Source: Verrucomicrobiia bacterium
Lineage (GTDB): Bacteria; Verrucomicrobiota; Verrucomicrobiia; Palsa-1439
Length of the DNA: 64,000 nucleotides
Assembly (NCBI GenBank): GCA_035577545.1
Contig: DATLVI010000041.1
Location: forward strand, 1 to 64,000
Reading direction: 5' to 3'
Under the pieces are notes generated by a model. The model did no database searches and was not told the origin of the DNA. It was given only the letters and a program-made list of their open reading frames with translations. Positions within the stretch are counted from its first letter, which is position 1; each line of letters begins with the position of its first letter. This document shows, one piece after another, positions 52,665 to 60,519 of this stretch. The translations under genes and the position numbers were made by a program.

Positions 52665-54665
52665 ATGGAGCGAACTCAGGGAAGAACTCGAAAGTGTTGT
52701 CGTCGGGTCGTTTCTGCCGCCGTTATCTTTGTCGTCTTCTTGTCGCCGTTCGGGGCTATTGCGGCAAATGTTCTCACACAGCATAATGATAATCTCCGCA
52801 CGGGGGCGAATCTCCAGGAATTTGTCCTCACCACCAACAATGTGAGCACAGCGCAATTCGGAAAAGTCTTCAGCCGTTCCGTTGACGGGCAAATGTATGC
52901 GCAGCCGCTGTACGCCCATGCGGTGGCGATCTCCAATCAGTTTTATAACGTCGTGTACGTCTGTACGGAGAGCAACAGCGTGTACGCGTTTGATGCCGAC
53001 AATGCCGCTGCGTCCAACGCGCTCTGGCATGTGAACCTCGGCCCGCCAGTTCCCATTGCGGATTTGAATAACTGCGGTGACTTGTCGCCCATCGTCGGGA
53101 TCACCAGCACGCCCGTCATCGACCCGACTACGGGCACGATCTACGTCGACGCCAAGACCGTGGAAAGTGGCAATTACTTTCACCGATTGCACGCGTTGGA
53201 TATTGCGACCGGGCAGGAGAAATTCGGCGGGCCCGTGGTGGTACAGGCGTCCGTTCCAGGCACGGGCGATGGCGGCACCAATGTTTCCTTCGATGCGCAG
53301 CACGAACACAACCGTCCCGGTTTATTGCTGTTGAGCAATGTGGTGTATCTGGCGTTCGGTTCGCATTGCGATTGGGCTCCCTATCACGGGTGGTTGCTCG
53401 GTTACGGCGCAACAAATCTCCAGCAGGTGTGCGCGTTCAACACAACACCCAACGGCGGTGAGGGCGCGATTTGGTCGAGCGGCACGGGGCCGGCCGCGGA
53501 TTCCGCCGGCAATATCTACGTGGTGACCGGCAATGGCAGTTTTGACGCCAACACTGGCGGGCCGGACCTTGGCGACACATTCATGAAGCTCACTGTCTCC
53601 AACAATACCCTGGCCGTCGCCACCTGGTTCACGCCGTATAATCAGGCCGCGCTCGATGCCTCCGACCTGGATCTGGGTTCTGGCGGGACACTCTTGCTGC
53701 CCACCACCAATATGGTTGTCGGGATCGGCAAGCAGGGCGTGTTGTATCTGTTGAATCGCGACGACATGGGCGGGTATAGCACCGCGAATTCCGACACGAA
53801 CGTCCTCCAGGAATTTCAGGCGGTGCCGTCGACGTGTTGCATCGGACCAAGCCCGGTCTATTGGAACGGTCCGAGCAATCAGTTTCTGTTTACGTGGACC
53901 GGCGGCGACGTGATGAAGGCGTTCAACTTCACTGGTTCCTCCATTGACACCAACCCACTGGCCCAAGGGAATGCGACGTTTACGCAATCGCGTCCCGGCG
54001 GTATGTCGTTGTCGGCCAATCTCAACGTACCCGGCTCCGGGATTGTCTGGGGCATCTGCAATTTCCAAGGCGGCACGATCGTTGCCTACGACGCTGGCAA
54101 CGTCGGGCACACATTGTGGACCAGTCAGTCCAAGGCCTCGCGCGATTCGCTCGGGAGCTACGTTAAATTCGCCTCGCCGACCATCAGCAATGGAAAGGTT
54201 TACGCGCCGACGGGCGCCAACCAATTTGTCGTTTACGGTCTATTGACCGCGCCATACCAACTCTGGCGGCAGGCCAATTTCACCAGCGCTGAATTGACCA
54301 ACACTTCGATCAGCGGCGATGTGGCCGATCCGGATGGTGATGGGATTCCCAACTTGATGGAATACGCCCTCAGCCTCAACCCCAAGGTCCCGGATCTCAA
54401 CGGCCTGCCCAACGCCTCCGTTCAGAATCTTGCGGGTACAAACCATCTGACCATCGCGTACAAGCAGGTTCTTTACAACACCGACATCAGCTACACCGTG
54501 CAAGTTTCGAGCGACCTCGTCACGTGGAATTCCGGGCCGGGTTTCACCGCGCCCATTGGCCCGCCCGTTGACAACGGTAACGGCACCGAAACCTGGACAG
54601 TTCAGGACATGGCCCCGTCTGATTCCATGCCGGCGCGGTTCATTCGGCTCAAGATCACCCATTGA
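52665..54665 (+). CDS. Secreted PQQ-like beta-propeller surface protein with DGDG tail
   Basis: The 666-residue protein has a signal peptide (VVSAAVIFVVFLSPFGAIAA) and a pyrrolo-quinoline-quinone-like propeller: repeated blades with VYAFDADNAAASNALWHVNLG, LDIATGQEKFGGPVVVQ, PAADSAGNIYVVTGNGS and YDAGNVGHTLWTSQS. Near the C-terminus is a calcium-binding-like DPDGDGIPNLMEYALSLNP motif followed by a beta-sandwich (YTVQVSSDLVTWNSGPGF), a tail common on Verrucomicrobiota extracellular proteins. No catalytic or cofactor residues can be asserted; many such propellers do not bind PQQ. The ATG has GAGGT 6 nt upstream. It lies between the bufferin genes and doxX on the opposite strand. Confidence 0.85.
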   Translation: MERTQGRTRKCCRRVVSAAVIFVVFLSPFGAIAANVLTQHNDNLRTGANLQEFVLTTNNVSTAQFGKVFSRSVDGQMYAQPLYAHAVAISNQFYNVVYVCTESNSVYAFDADNAAASNALWHVNLGPPVPIADLNNCGDLSPIVGITSTPVIDPTTGTIYVDAKTVESGNYFHRLHALDIATGQEKFGGPVVVQASVPGTGDGGTNVSFDAQHEHNRPGLLLLSNVVYLAFGSHCDWAPYHGWLLGYGATNLQQVCAFNTTPNGGEGAIWSSGTGPAADSAGNIYVVTGNGSFDANTGGPDLGDTFMKLTVSNNTLAVATWFTPYNQAALDASDLDLGSGGTLLLPTTNMVVGIGKQGVLYLLNRDDMGGYSTANSDTNVLQEFQAVPSTCCIGPSPVYWNGPSNQFLFTWTGGDVMKAFNFTGSSIDTNPLAQGNATFTQSRPGGMSLSANLNVPGSGIVWGICNFQGGTIVAYDAGNVGHTLWTSQSKASRDSLGSYVKFASPTISNGKVYAPTGANQFVVYGLLTAPYQLWRQANFTSAELTNTSISGDVADPDGDGIPNLMEYALSLNPKVPDLNGLPNASVQNLAGTNHLTIAYKQVLYNTDISYTVQVSSDLVTWNSGPGFTAPIGPPVDNGNGTETWTVQDMAPSDSMPARFIRLKITH

Positions 54666-54668
54666 CTG

Positions 54669-54780
54669 TTGGCTCTGCTGGCACGCACTGCGGTCGCTCT
54701 CGGCAGTGACCCTCGAACCGCCACGAAGAAGGACATGGTCTGCATGGTGCTTTCGTCCTTGCATGCTTGACCAGAGCCAA
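54669..54780 (+). other. Candidate structured RNA or complex hairpin after the PQQ-propeller gene
   Basis: Starting four nt after the stop codon, TTGGCTCTG (54669-54677) pairs with CAGAGCCAA (54772-54780). Inside are two hairpins: CACTGC/GCAGTG (54686-54691 with 54703-54708) and AAGGAC/GTCCTT (54729-54734 with 54755-54760). This gives a multibranch fold of about 112 nt. No T-run follows, so it is not a classical terminator. Found by eye; folding energy not computed. Confidence 0.35.
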
Positions 54781-55014
54781 GCTCACCGAGCGCAGCCGCA
54801 GCAGATGAGGCTTAAAGCGCTGGACATCGGATTCCGATAGTGGTATGATGCGGGGTATGAGTAGTAGGAGAGGCCACGTCGCTGAGGCTTCCGGCGTCGC
54901 ACTTCGTACTATGGAGGACAGGTCCGCCACCGTGAGACCGCCACGGCGGACGAGACAAGGGCCGAGCTATCAGTCATCGATAATGCTACGGTTTGACTCG
55001 CTGTTGGGGGCAGA

Positions 55015-55151
55015 TCGGGGCCTATATATGTTTCTGCGAAACGAACCCAATTTATTTTTGCGCGGTTTTCGATGTATCGATTTTAGATACAGAACCTTGT
55101 GTCGTTTGCAGTCGGCGTTTGCAGGTGGGTTCGTTTTGGAAAACGAACCCA
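55015..55151 (+). repeat. Dispersed two-part palindromic repeat, copy 2
   Basis: It begins GATCGGGGCCTATATAT, then the hairpin GTTTC-TGC-GAAAC (55030-55042) joined to GAACCCA, a variable middle of about 80 nt, and a palindrome TGGGTTCGTTTT/AAAACGAACCCA (55126-55151). Copy 1 at 18231-18370 is in the opposite orientation. In one frame it reads FLRNEPN and later LENEPN, but stop positions and drift in the middle argue that it is non-coding. Confidence 0.75.
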
Positions 55152-55233
55152 ATTTGAGGGGGGTTTTGGTGGGTTTGAATGCGGTAAAGGGACAAACAAA
55201 CCCATTCGTGGATCGTAGCGTGGTTGAGCGATG

Positions 55234-55692
55234 CTACTTTTTCTTTTCGCCGCACGACCTGGCAATGATGGCGTCCAGCGAGAAGCAGCCGGGCCCGAAA
55301 ATGAGGACGATTACGCAGGTCAATAGGAATAGAAATGGCGCGGCGGTGACGAACTTGTCAGGATTGCTAAAAATGGCGTGGGCCGCCTCTGACTCGGCGG
55401 TGAGGTAGGCGATGACCATGGTGAAGATGAGCGGGACCGTAGCGATGCGCGAACCCAATCCGAGCAGGAGGAGCAGTCCGCCGAAACATTCCGTGCTGCC
55501 GGCGAGGATCGCATTCAGCTTGGGAGCGGGGATATTCAAGGTGGCGAAAAACCCGGCGGTCTTATCGAGATTCATGAGCTTACCTTTCCCCGTCCCGAAA
55601 AACTGCCAGCCCCAATATAGGCGGATGACGAGCAGGAATGGTGATTGCAGTCGCGAAACGAGGCTGACCCACAACGCGTACAGTTTTTTCAT
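55234..55692 (-). CDS. DoxX family membrane protein
   Basis: The 152-residue protein has four transmembrane helices and the DoxX features: SPFLLVIRLYWGWQFFGTGKGKL (helix 1, with the RLYWGxQFxxxGxxKL motif), ECFGGLLLLLGLGSRIATVPLIFTMVIAYLT and FLFLLTCVIVLIFGPGCFSLDAII. DoxX proteins occur in redox and metal-stress loci, and one type (BufD) is a recurrent member of bufferin clusters. Here it is separated from bufA2 by the propeller gene but lies directly before a metal-type sensor kinase on the same strand (82-nt gap to the kinase stop). Function within the locus is inference. Confidence 0.88.
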   Translation of the reverse strand: MKKLYALWVSLVSRLQSPFLLVIRLYWGWQFFGTGKGKLMNLDKTAGFFATLNIPAPKLNAILAGSTECFGGLLLLLGLGSRIATVPLIFTMVIAYLTAESEAAHAIFSNPDKFVTAAPFLFLLTCVIVLIFGPGCFSLDAIIARSCGEKKK

Positions 55693-55774
55693 GATTTCAC
55701 CCTGTCGGTCGATCAGGCTTCTTTGTGGGGACGCGCCTGAGTTGGGCGTATCCTACTGGCGCGTGCGCAACTTT

Positions 55775-57226
55775 TCAAGCCGCATTGCCGGGGAACCGAA
55801 GCACGACGGTCGTGCCCGCTCCCGTCGTGCTGGTGATCGCCACTGTTCCGCCATGGAGCGTCAGGATGGATTTTACAATCGCCAACCCGAGCCCGAGGCC
55901 TTGTGGGTGCTGCGACCGCGAGCGGTCGGCGCGATAAAAGCGGTCGAAGATGCGGGGCAGATGCTCGGGGTCGATCCCCGTTCCCGTATCGGCGACGGCG
56001 ATGTCAACCCATCCGCCGCCCGGGCGGGCCACCGAGATCACGACCTTGCCACCACGCGGGGTGTAGTGCAACGCGTTGGAGAGCAAATTACTGACCGCCT
56101 GCCGGAAAAGCAGCGGATCGGCGTTCAATCGACCGTCCCCCCCGCATGCCACCTCGACACCCTGTTCCTCCGCCACGACATCGTAAAACTCCCGCACGGC
56201 CTCGATCTCCGCGCGAACATCCAGCGCCGATCGTTTCAACTCGGTTTCGGCGTTCTCCGCCCTGGCCAGAAAGAGCATGCTGTCAATGAGGCGCGCCAGC
56301 CGACCGCATTCTTCCAGGCTGGAGGCCAGCACGCGCTGGTATTCTTCCACGGTTCGCGGCTTCGAGAGCGAGACTTCCGCCTCGCCCATGAGATTATTGA
56401 TGGGGGTTCTCAGTTCGTGGGCCATGTCCGCCGAAAACTGCGAGAGCCTGGCGAAGGAATCTTCGAGGCGATCGAGCATTCCGTCGAATGCCTCCGCCAG
56501 GGCAGTCAACTCCTGCGGCCAATGCGTCGAACCGATGCGCTCGTGGAGTTGCGTCGGGCCGGTGCGTTGCGCGGCCGAGGTGATTTCCGTCAGCGGGCGC
56601 ATCCCCATCCCGGCCACGACGATCCCTGCCGCGGTGGACAAGCCCAGCCCCAACAGGATTACGCCCACAAGCCGCCCCGTAAAACTCTGCACCAATCTCT
56701 GTTCCTTGGAAATATCCAGCGCGACCTGGACCATCATCTGCGTTTCGCCCTCGCGTCCGACCTGTCCCCAAGCCGAGCCCAGGAGAAACCATCTCCCATC
56801 ACTTGCCCGAGCTTTGACAAACTGCCGGGACGATTCCGTCGCTTCGGCAGGAGGTGGGAATTGAAAACCCTCCGCCACTTCCCCCATGTGCGGAGTTGCC
56901 CCAAACTCCCTCCCCTGCCGGTCCATGACCCGCGCATAATAATTCGGGTACGTGCCTTCCATGTTGATTTCGGCATCCAAAACCCGGGGATTACTGGGAA
57001 GCTCGCGCAGAGCCGCGCGGACGTCGTGCACCTCGTCCTGCAGAAACTGGCCGGCCAAATGGTCGACATTCCGCGCGAGCATCCAATAGACGAGGATGCA
57101 GCACACCGTCAGGATCCCCACTGCCGAAAGCATGTAGAGCAGCGTCAGCCGAAACGTGATCGACGACCACCACCGCCGGGGTTTGCGCGCGCCACCCGGT
57201 GTCGGCTTAGCGGTCTTCGAGGACAT
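55775..57226 (-). CDS. Heavy-metal-type sensor histidine kinase (CusS/CopS-like)
   Basis: The 483-residue kinase has two transmembrane helices (about 24-47 and 184-206) flanking a periplasmic sensor of about 135 residues, a HAMP domain ([14 protein letters not shown]), the H box with H270 ([16 protein letters not shown]), and a catalytic domain with N box ([20 protein letters not shown]), [20 protein letters not shown] and [12 protein letters not shown]. The layout and phospho-acceptor region match CusS/CopS heavy-metal kinases. It probably senses periplasmic copper or silver; the metal is inferred. Its start overlaps the regulator gene by 20 nt; the ATG at 57226 is preferred to a TTG at 57232. 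Confidence 0.9.
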   Translation of the reverse strand: MSSKTAKPTPGGARKPRRWWSSITFRLTLLYMLSAVGILTVCCILVYWMLARNVDHLAGQFLQDEVHDVRAALRELPSNPRVLDAEINMEGTYPNYYARVMDRQGREFGATPHMGEVAEGFQFPPPAEATESSRQFVKARASDGRWFLLGSAWGQVGREGETQMMVQVALDISKEQRLVQSFTGRLVGVILLGLGLSTAAGIVVAGMGMRPLTEITSAAQRTGPTQLHERIGSTHWPQELTALAEAFDGMLDRLEDSFARLSQFSADMAHELRTPINNLMGEAEVSLSKPRTVEEYQRVLASSLEECGRLARLIDSMLFLARAENAETELKRSALDVRAEIEAVREFYDVVAEEQGVEVACGGDGRLNADPLLFRQAVSNLLSNALHYTPRGGKVVISVARPGGGWVDIAVADTGTGIDPEHLPRIFDRFYRADRSRSQHPQGLGLGLAIVKSILTLHGGTVAITSTTGAGTTVVLRFPGNAA

Positions 57227-57878
57227 AGCCAACGCCGCGAACGGTGTGGACCAATTTCTTCACGAAAGGCTCGTCGATCTTCTGCCGCAAACGGCGCACG
57301 GCGACATCCACCACGTTTGTATCGCTGTCGAAATTCATGTCCCAAACCTGTTCAGCAATGATCGTCCGCGAGAGGATTTCACCGGCGCGCCTGGCCAGCA
57401 GGGACAGGAGATCGAATTCCTTGGCGGTCAGATCGACCCGTTTCCCGCCGCGCAACACCTTGCGCCGGGGAAAGTCGATTTCCAGGTCGGAGAGTTTCAG
57501 TGTCTCCACCGGCCGGGACGCACCGCGCCGCAAGACGGAATGCATCCGCGCGAGCAACTCGGAGAACGCGAAAGGTTTGACCAGATAATCATCGGCACCC
57601 AATTCGAGGCCCTTGACCCGGTCCTGGACCTGGTCCCGCGCCGTGAGGAAGAGCACCGGTGTCTGTTTCCCGCCGCGCCGCATCTCCGCGATCACCGACC
57701 AGCCATCGCGGCGCGGGAGCATCACGTCGAGAATCACCAGATCGTAGGCACTGGTCTGCGCGAGGTGCAATCCTTCGTCGCCATCGACGGCGCAGTCGAC
57801 TACGTAGCCGCCCTCGGAAAGCCCTTTCCGCAAGTAGGCCGCTGTCTTCGGTTCATCCTCTACAACCAGAATCCGCAT
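57207..57878 (-). CDS. OmpR-type response regulator (CusR/CopR-like)
   Basis: The 223-residue protein has a receiver domain (residues 1-118: VVEDEPKT acidic pocket, phospho-acceptor D51 in VILDVMLP, K101) and an OmpR winged-helix DNA-binding domain (about 128-220: [49 protein letters not shown]). With the kinase it forms a two-component system of the heavy-metal family. The start at 57878 begins MRILVVEDE as in the family; the frame continues to 58289 antisense to mreB and is rejected. A promoter sits at 57921-57950. Confidence 0.93.
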   Translation of the reverse strand: MRILVVEDEPKTAAYLRKGLSEGGYVVDCAVDGDEGLHLAQTSAYDLVILDVMLPRRDGWSVIAEMRRGGKQTPVLFLTARDQVQDRVKGLELGADDYLVKPFAFSELLARMHSVLRRGASRPVETLKLSDLEIDFPRRKVLRGGKRVDLTAKEFDLLSLLARRAGEILSRTIIAEQVWDMNFDSDTNVVDVAVRRLRQKIDEPFVKKLVHTVRGVGYVLEDR

Positions 57879-57920
57879 AGTTACCGCCCTTCTTCGCGAA
57901 CATTCTTCCGTGACTGCTTC

Positions 57921-57950
57921 AGAATACCCCTTCCCAACCTCGTTTGCCAA
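57921..57950 (-). promoter_or_regulatory. Predicted promoter of the response-regulator/kinase operon
   Basis: On the minus strand TTGGCA (57950-57945) and TATTCT (57926-57921) are 18 nt apart; the start would be about 36 nt before the ATG at 57878. A palindrome TGACCG-CAA-CGGTCA (57977-57991) lies about 27 nt upstream of the -35 and could be a regulator box, e.g. for autoregulation. By eye only. Confidence 0.5.
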
Positions 57951-58153
57951 GAGCCGGTTGTGGAATTGATCGCGCATGACCGCAACGGTCAGCTGGCAAT
58001 TCACTGCTTGACGGGGTCGGCTCTGGACTGTAAAAGTGGCGCGACTTGAATGACTTCGGGCCCCGACTGCGGTCGGACGAGGGTGTGGTTGGAGGTCATT
58101 ATCACTTTGAGTGGAGGGCGCCGGGAGGACGCGTGGGGAGACAAGCGATTTAG

Positions 58154-59182
58154 ATGTTTGGCAAATTTCTAAACTATTTTTCGACCGATATTGGCATCGA
58201 TTTGGGAACCGCGAACACGCTGGTTTACGTGCGTGATCGCGGTATTGTTTTGCGAGAGCCCAGCGTGGTGGCCATCCAAACGGGGACAAGCCACGTGCTG
58301 GCGGTAGGAGAAGAGGCGAAGAGGATGTTGGGTCGTACGCCAGGTAACATCCAGGCCATTCGCCCCATGAAGGACGGCGTCATCGCGGATTTCGAGATCA
58401 CCGAGGCGATGCTGCGTTATTTCATCCAGAAGGTGCACAACCGCCGTTATGGCATTAAACCGCGGGTCATTGTCGCGGTGCCGAGCGGGATCACCGAGGT
58501 GGAAAAGCGCGCCGTCAAAGACAGCGCCACCCATGCGGGGGCGCGGGATGTTTATCTGATTGAAGAACCGATGGCGGCCGCCATCGGCGTTGGGCTGCCG
58601 GTGCAAGAGCCGGCGGGCAACATGATTGTGGATATTGGCGGTGGCACGACGGAAGTGGCCCTGATCAGCCTGGCGGGCATCGTGTTGAGCCGCAGCGTGC
58701 GTGTAGCGGGAGATGAACTGGATGAAGCCATCATCCAGTACATGAAACGCGCTTATAATTTGATGATTGGCGAACGCATGGCGGAGGACATCAAGATCAA
58801 GATCGGCTCGGGCTACCCGCTCGAACAAGAGCTCACCATGGAAGTCAAAGGACGCGACCTGGTGGCCGGCTTGCCGAAGACCTTGACGGTGACCTCCGAG
58901 GAAGTGCGCGAAGCGTTACAGGAACCGATCTCGACCATTGTCGAGAACGTCCGCGTGACACTCGAGCGCTGCCCTCCTGAATTGGCCGCTGACCTCGTCG
59001 ACCGTGGCATTATGCTGGCGGGCGGCGGCGCGCTGATTCGGGGCGTCGACAAGCTTCTGGCCGAAGAGACGGGGCTGCCCGTTCACATCGCTGATGATCC
59101 GCTGAGCGCGGTGGCGATGGGTACGGGTGTGGTGCTCCAGGAACTCGGCTATCTTGAGAAGCTCGCCAAGAATTCATCGTAA
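58154..59182 (+). CDS. mreB: Rod shape-determining protein MreB
   Basis: MreB is the actin-like filament protein that positions the cell-wall elongation machinery. The 342-residue protein has the ATPase motifs [13 protein letters not shown] (phosphate 1), [20 protein letters not shown]-like [18 protein letters not shown] (phosphate 2) and [16 protein letters not shown] (adenosine). The start ATG ([14 protein letters not shown]) is preceded by GGGGAG about 13 nt upstream. It is the first gene of the mreBCD-mrdA-rodA operon and is divergent from the two-component system. Confidence 0.97.
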   Translation: MFGKFLNYFSTDIGIDLGTANTLVYVRDRGIVLREPSVVAIQTGTSHVLAVGEEAKRMLGRTPGNIQAIRPMKDGVIADFEITEAMLRYFIQKVHNRRYGIKPRVIVAVPSGITEVEKRAVKDSATHAGARDVYLIEEPMAAAIGVGLPVQEPAGNMIVDIGGGTTEVALISLAGIVLSRSVRVAGDELDEAIIQYMKRAYNLMIGERMAEDIKIKIGSGYPLEQELTMEVKGRDLVAGLPKTLTVTSEEVREALQEPISTIVENVRVTLERCPPELAADLVDRGIMLAGGGALIRGVDKLLAEETGLPVHIADDPLSAVAMGTGVVLQELGYLEKLAKNSS

Positions 59183-59272
59183 GCGCCATCCCACCTGCTC
59201 CACCCGCCGAAGAATTGGCCGACGGTAGTCGCGGAAGTTTGTTGGCGACCACCGAGAGGCACGGAAGTTTGA

Positions 59273-60055
59273 GTGAATCGGAAAAATTTGGTCATTATCG
59301 GATTGCTGGTGGTCGGCTGGATTATGTTTCTGGGCCAACCCAACGCTTTCTCGGGTAAGCTGCGCATGGTTTTCGTACAACTTGGTACGCCGTTTGTGAA
59401 GCTGGGAGATTACTTTCCCTTCGTCCAGTCGCGCCGACTCCTCGCCCGACAAAATGAGGAATTGCGCCGGGAAAACGATGCGTTGCGCCAACAAGTGCGT
59501 GCCCTGGGTGAAACGGGAGATGAGAACCTGCGCCTGCGCCAGCTTCTCAGCTTGAAAGAGCACGCCCCCTTCCACACCGTCACCGCACGTGTCATCGGCC
59601 GCGACGCATCCAACTGGTGGGAGAGCATCCAGATCGACCGCGGGAGCAACGATGGTCTCCATATGAACATGGCCGTCCTCAATGCCGATGGCCTCGTCGG
59701 CAAGATTGTCTCTGCTACCAAAGGCGAGAGCCGCGTTCTCCTGCTCACCGATCCGAACTGCAAAGTTAGCGCACTCCTGCAGAACACGCGTGAGCCCGGC
59801 ATCGCCGCCGGCGTCAAGCGCTCACTTCGTCTTTCCCCCCATTGCGTAATGACCTACGTGAACCGCGATGCGAAGATCAAGCCGGGTGAGCCGGTGGTTT
59901 CCTCCGGTTTTGGCGGCGTTTTTCCCAAGGGCATTCTCATCGGCACGGTCACCGGTGCGCAACTCAACAAACAAACCGGGATGTATCAGGACGTCGAGAT
60001 CAAGCCAGCCGCGGACTTTCGCCGGTTGGAGGAAGTGATGGTGATCGTGGAATGA
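59273..60055 (+). CDS. mreC: Rod shape-determining protein MreC
   Basis: The 260-residue protein has an N-terminal transmembrane helix (VIIGLLVVGWIMFLG), a coiled coil (about 45-85: ARQNEELRRENDALRQQVRALGE) and the beta-rich periplasmic domain with VIGRDASNWWESIQIDRGSNDGL, KGESRVLLLTDPNCKVSALL and FPKGILIGTVTG. MreC activates PBP2-RodA. It starts at a GTG and follows mreB after 90 nt; that gap contains a repeated GGAAGTTTG but nothing else evident. The end overlaps mreD by four bases. Confidence 0.95.
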   Translation: MNRKNLVIIGLLVVGWIMFLGQPNAFSGKLRMVFVQLGTPFVKLGDYFPFVQSRRLLARQNEELRRENDALRQQVRALGETGDENLRLRQLLSLKEHAPFHTVTARVIGRDASNWWESIQIDRGSNDGLHMNMAVLNADGLVGKIVSATKGESRVLLLTDPNCKVSALLQNTREPGIAAGVKRSLRLSPHCVMTYVNRDAKIKPGEPVVSSGFGGVFPKGILIGTVTGAQLNKQTGMYQDVEIKPAADFRRLEEVMVIVE

Positions 60056-60519
60056 ACACGCTCATCGCCATTGTGGGAATCCTGATAGCAGCGGCGCTGC
60101 AAGCGCGTTTGCCGACGCTCTGGTTTTTCGGCAGCTTACGAATCGAATTCCTGCCGGCACTTGTGGTGTACACGGCGCTGTCAATGCCGCGCCGATCCGC
60201 CATTGCGATCGCGCTCGTGGCGGGCCTGCTGCAGGACGCGTTGTCGGCTGCGCCATTCGGCGTGTCGGCTCTGGCGTATGGCATTTCGGCCATTCTAATG
60301 ACAAGTCTCCGCGAAGTGTTGGACCGCGACCTACCCTGGGTACAAATGGGCGCGGGCGCCCTGACATCGATGGCGGTGGCGGTCATCGCGTTTTTTTCCA
60401 TCGGCATTTCATTCGGTATGGTTTTTAAAATGATCCTCGTGGCGGCGATCAGCGGGACGGTCACAGTGTTGCTTTTCTTCGTGTTGGATTACGCGCGGAT
60501 GGCGTGGGGGAACACATGA
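60052..60519 (+). CDS. mreD: Rod shape-determining protein MreD
   Basis: The 155-residue protein has about five transmembrane helices and the MreD layout: IVGILIAAALQARLPTLWFFG, PALVVYTALSMPRRSAIAIALVAGLLQDALSAAPFG and a C-terminal helical pair. MreD links MreC to the elongasome membrane. It is coupled at both ends: overlap of four bases with mreC and an ATGA overlap with mrdA. Confidence 0.9.
   Translation: MNTLIAIVGILIAAALQARLPTLWFFGSLRIEFLPALVVYTALSMPRRSAIAIALVAGLLQDALSAAPFGVSALAYGISAILMTSLREVLDRDLPWVQMGAGALTSMAVAVIAFFSIGISFGMVFKMILVAAISGTVTVLLFFVLDYARMAWGNT

Larger units (their letters stand above)
54666..55233. other. 568-nt region between the PQQ-propeller gene and doxX
   Basis: It begins with a nested inverted-repeat structure (54669-54780, listed separately) and contains a second copy of the dispersed repeat (55015-55151). 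The doxX stop is at its right end, so there is no promoter for doxX here. No coding region is convincing; a frame from 54845 to 55408 crosses the repeat and antisense doxX and is artefactual. Confidence 0.7.

Noticed and set aside
52521-53309. 262-codon minus-strand frame in the propeller gene region
   Set aside because: Shadow of the propeller gene; begins inside it and ends in non-coding DNA.
54845-55408. 187-codon open frame on the plus strand across the repeat and antisense to doxX
   Set aside because: Its middle is the dispersed repeat, it overlaps a clear DoxX gene on the other strand, and the encoded sequence shows no domain.
57207-58289. Extended 360-codon frame of the response regulator
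   Set aside because: The extra 137 codons precede the canonical MRILVVEDE start and overlap mreB antisense.
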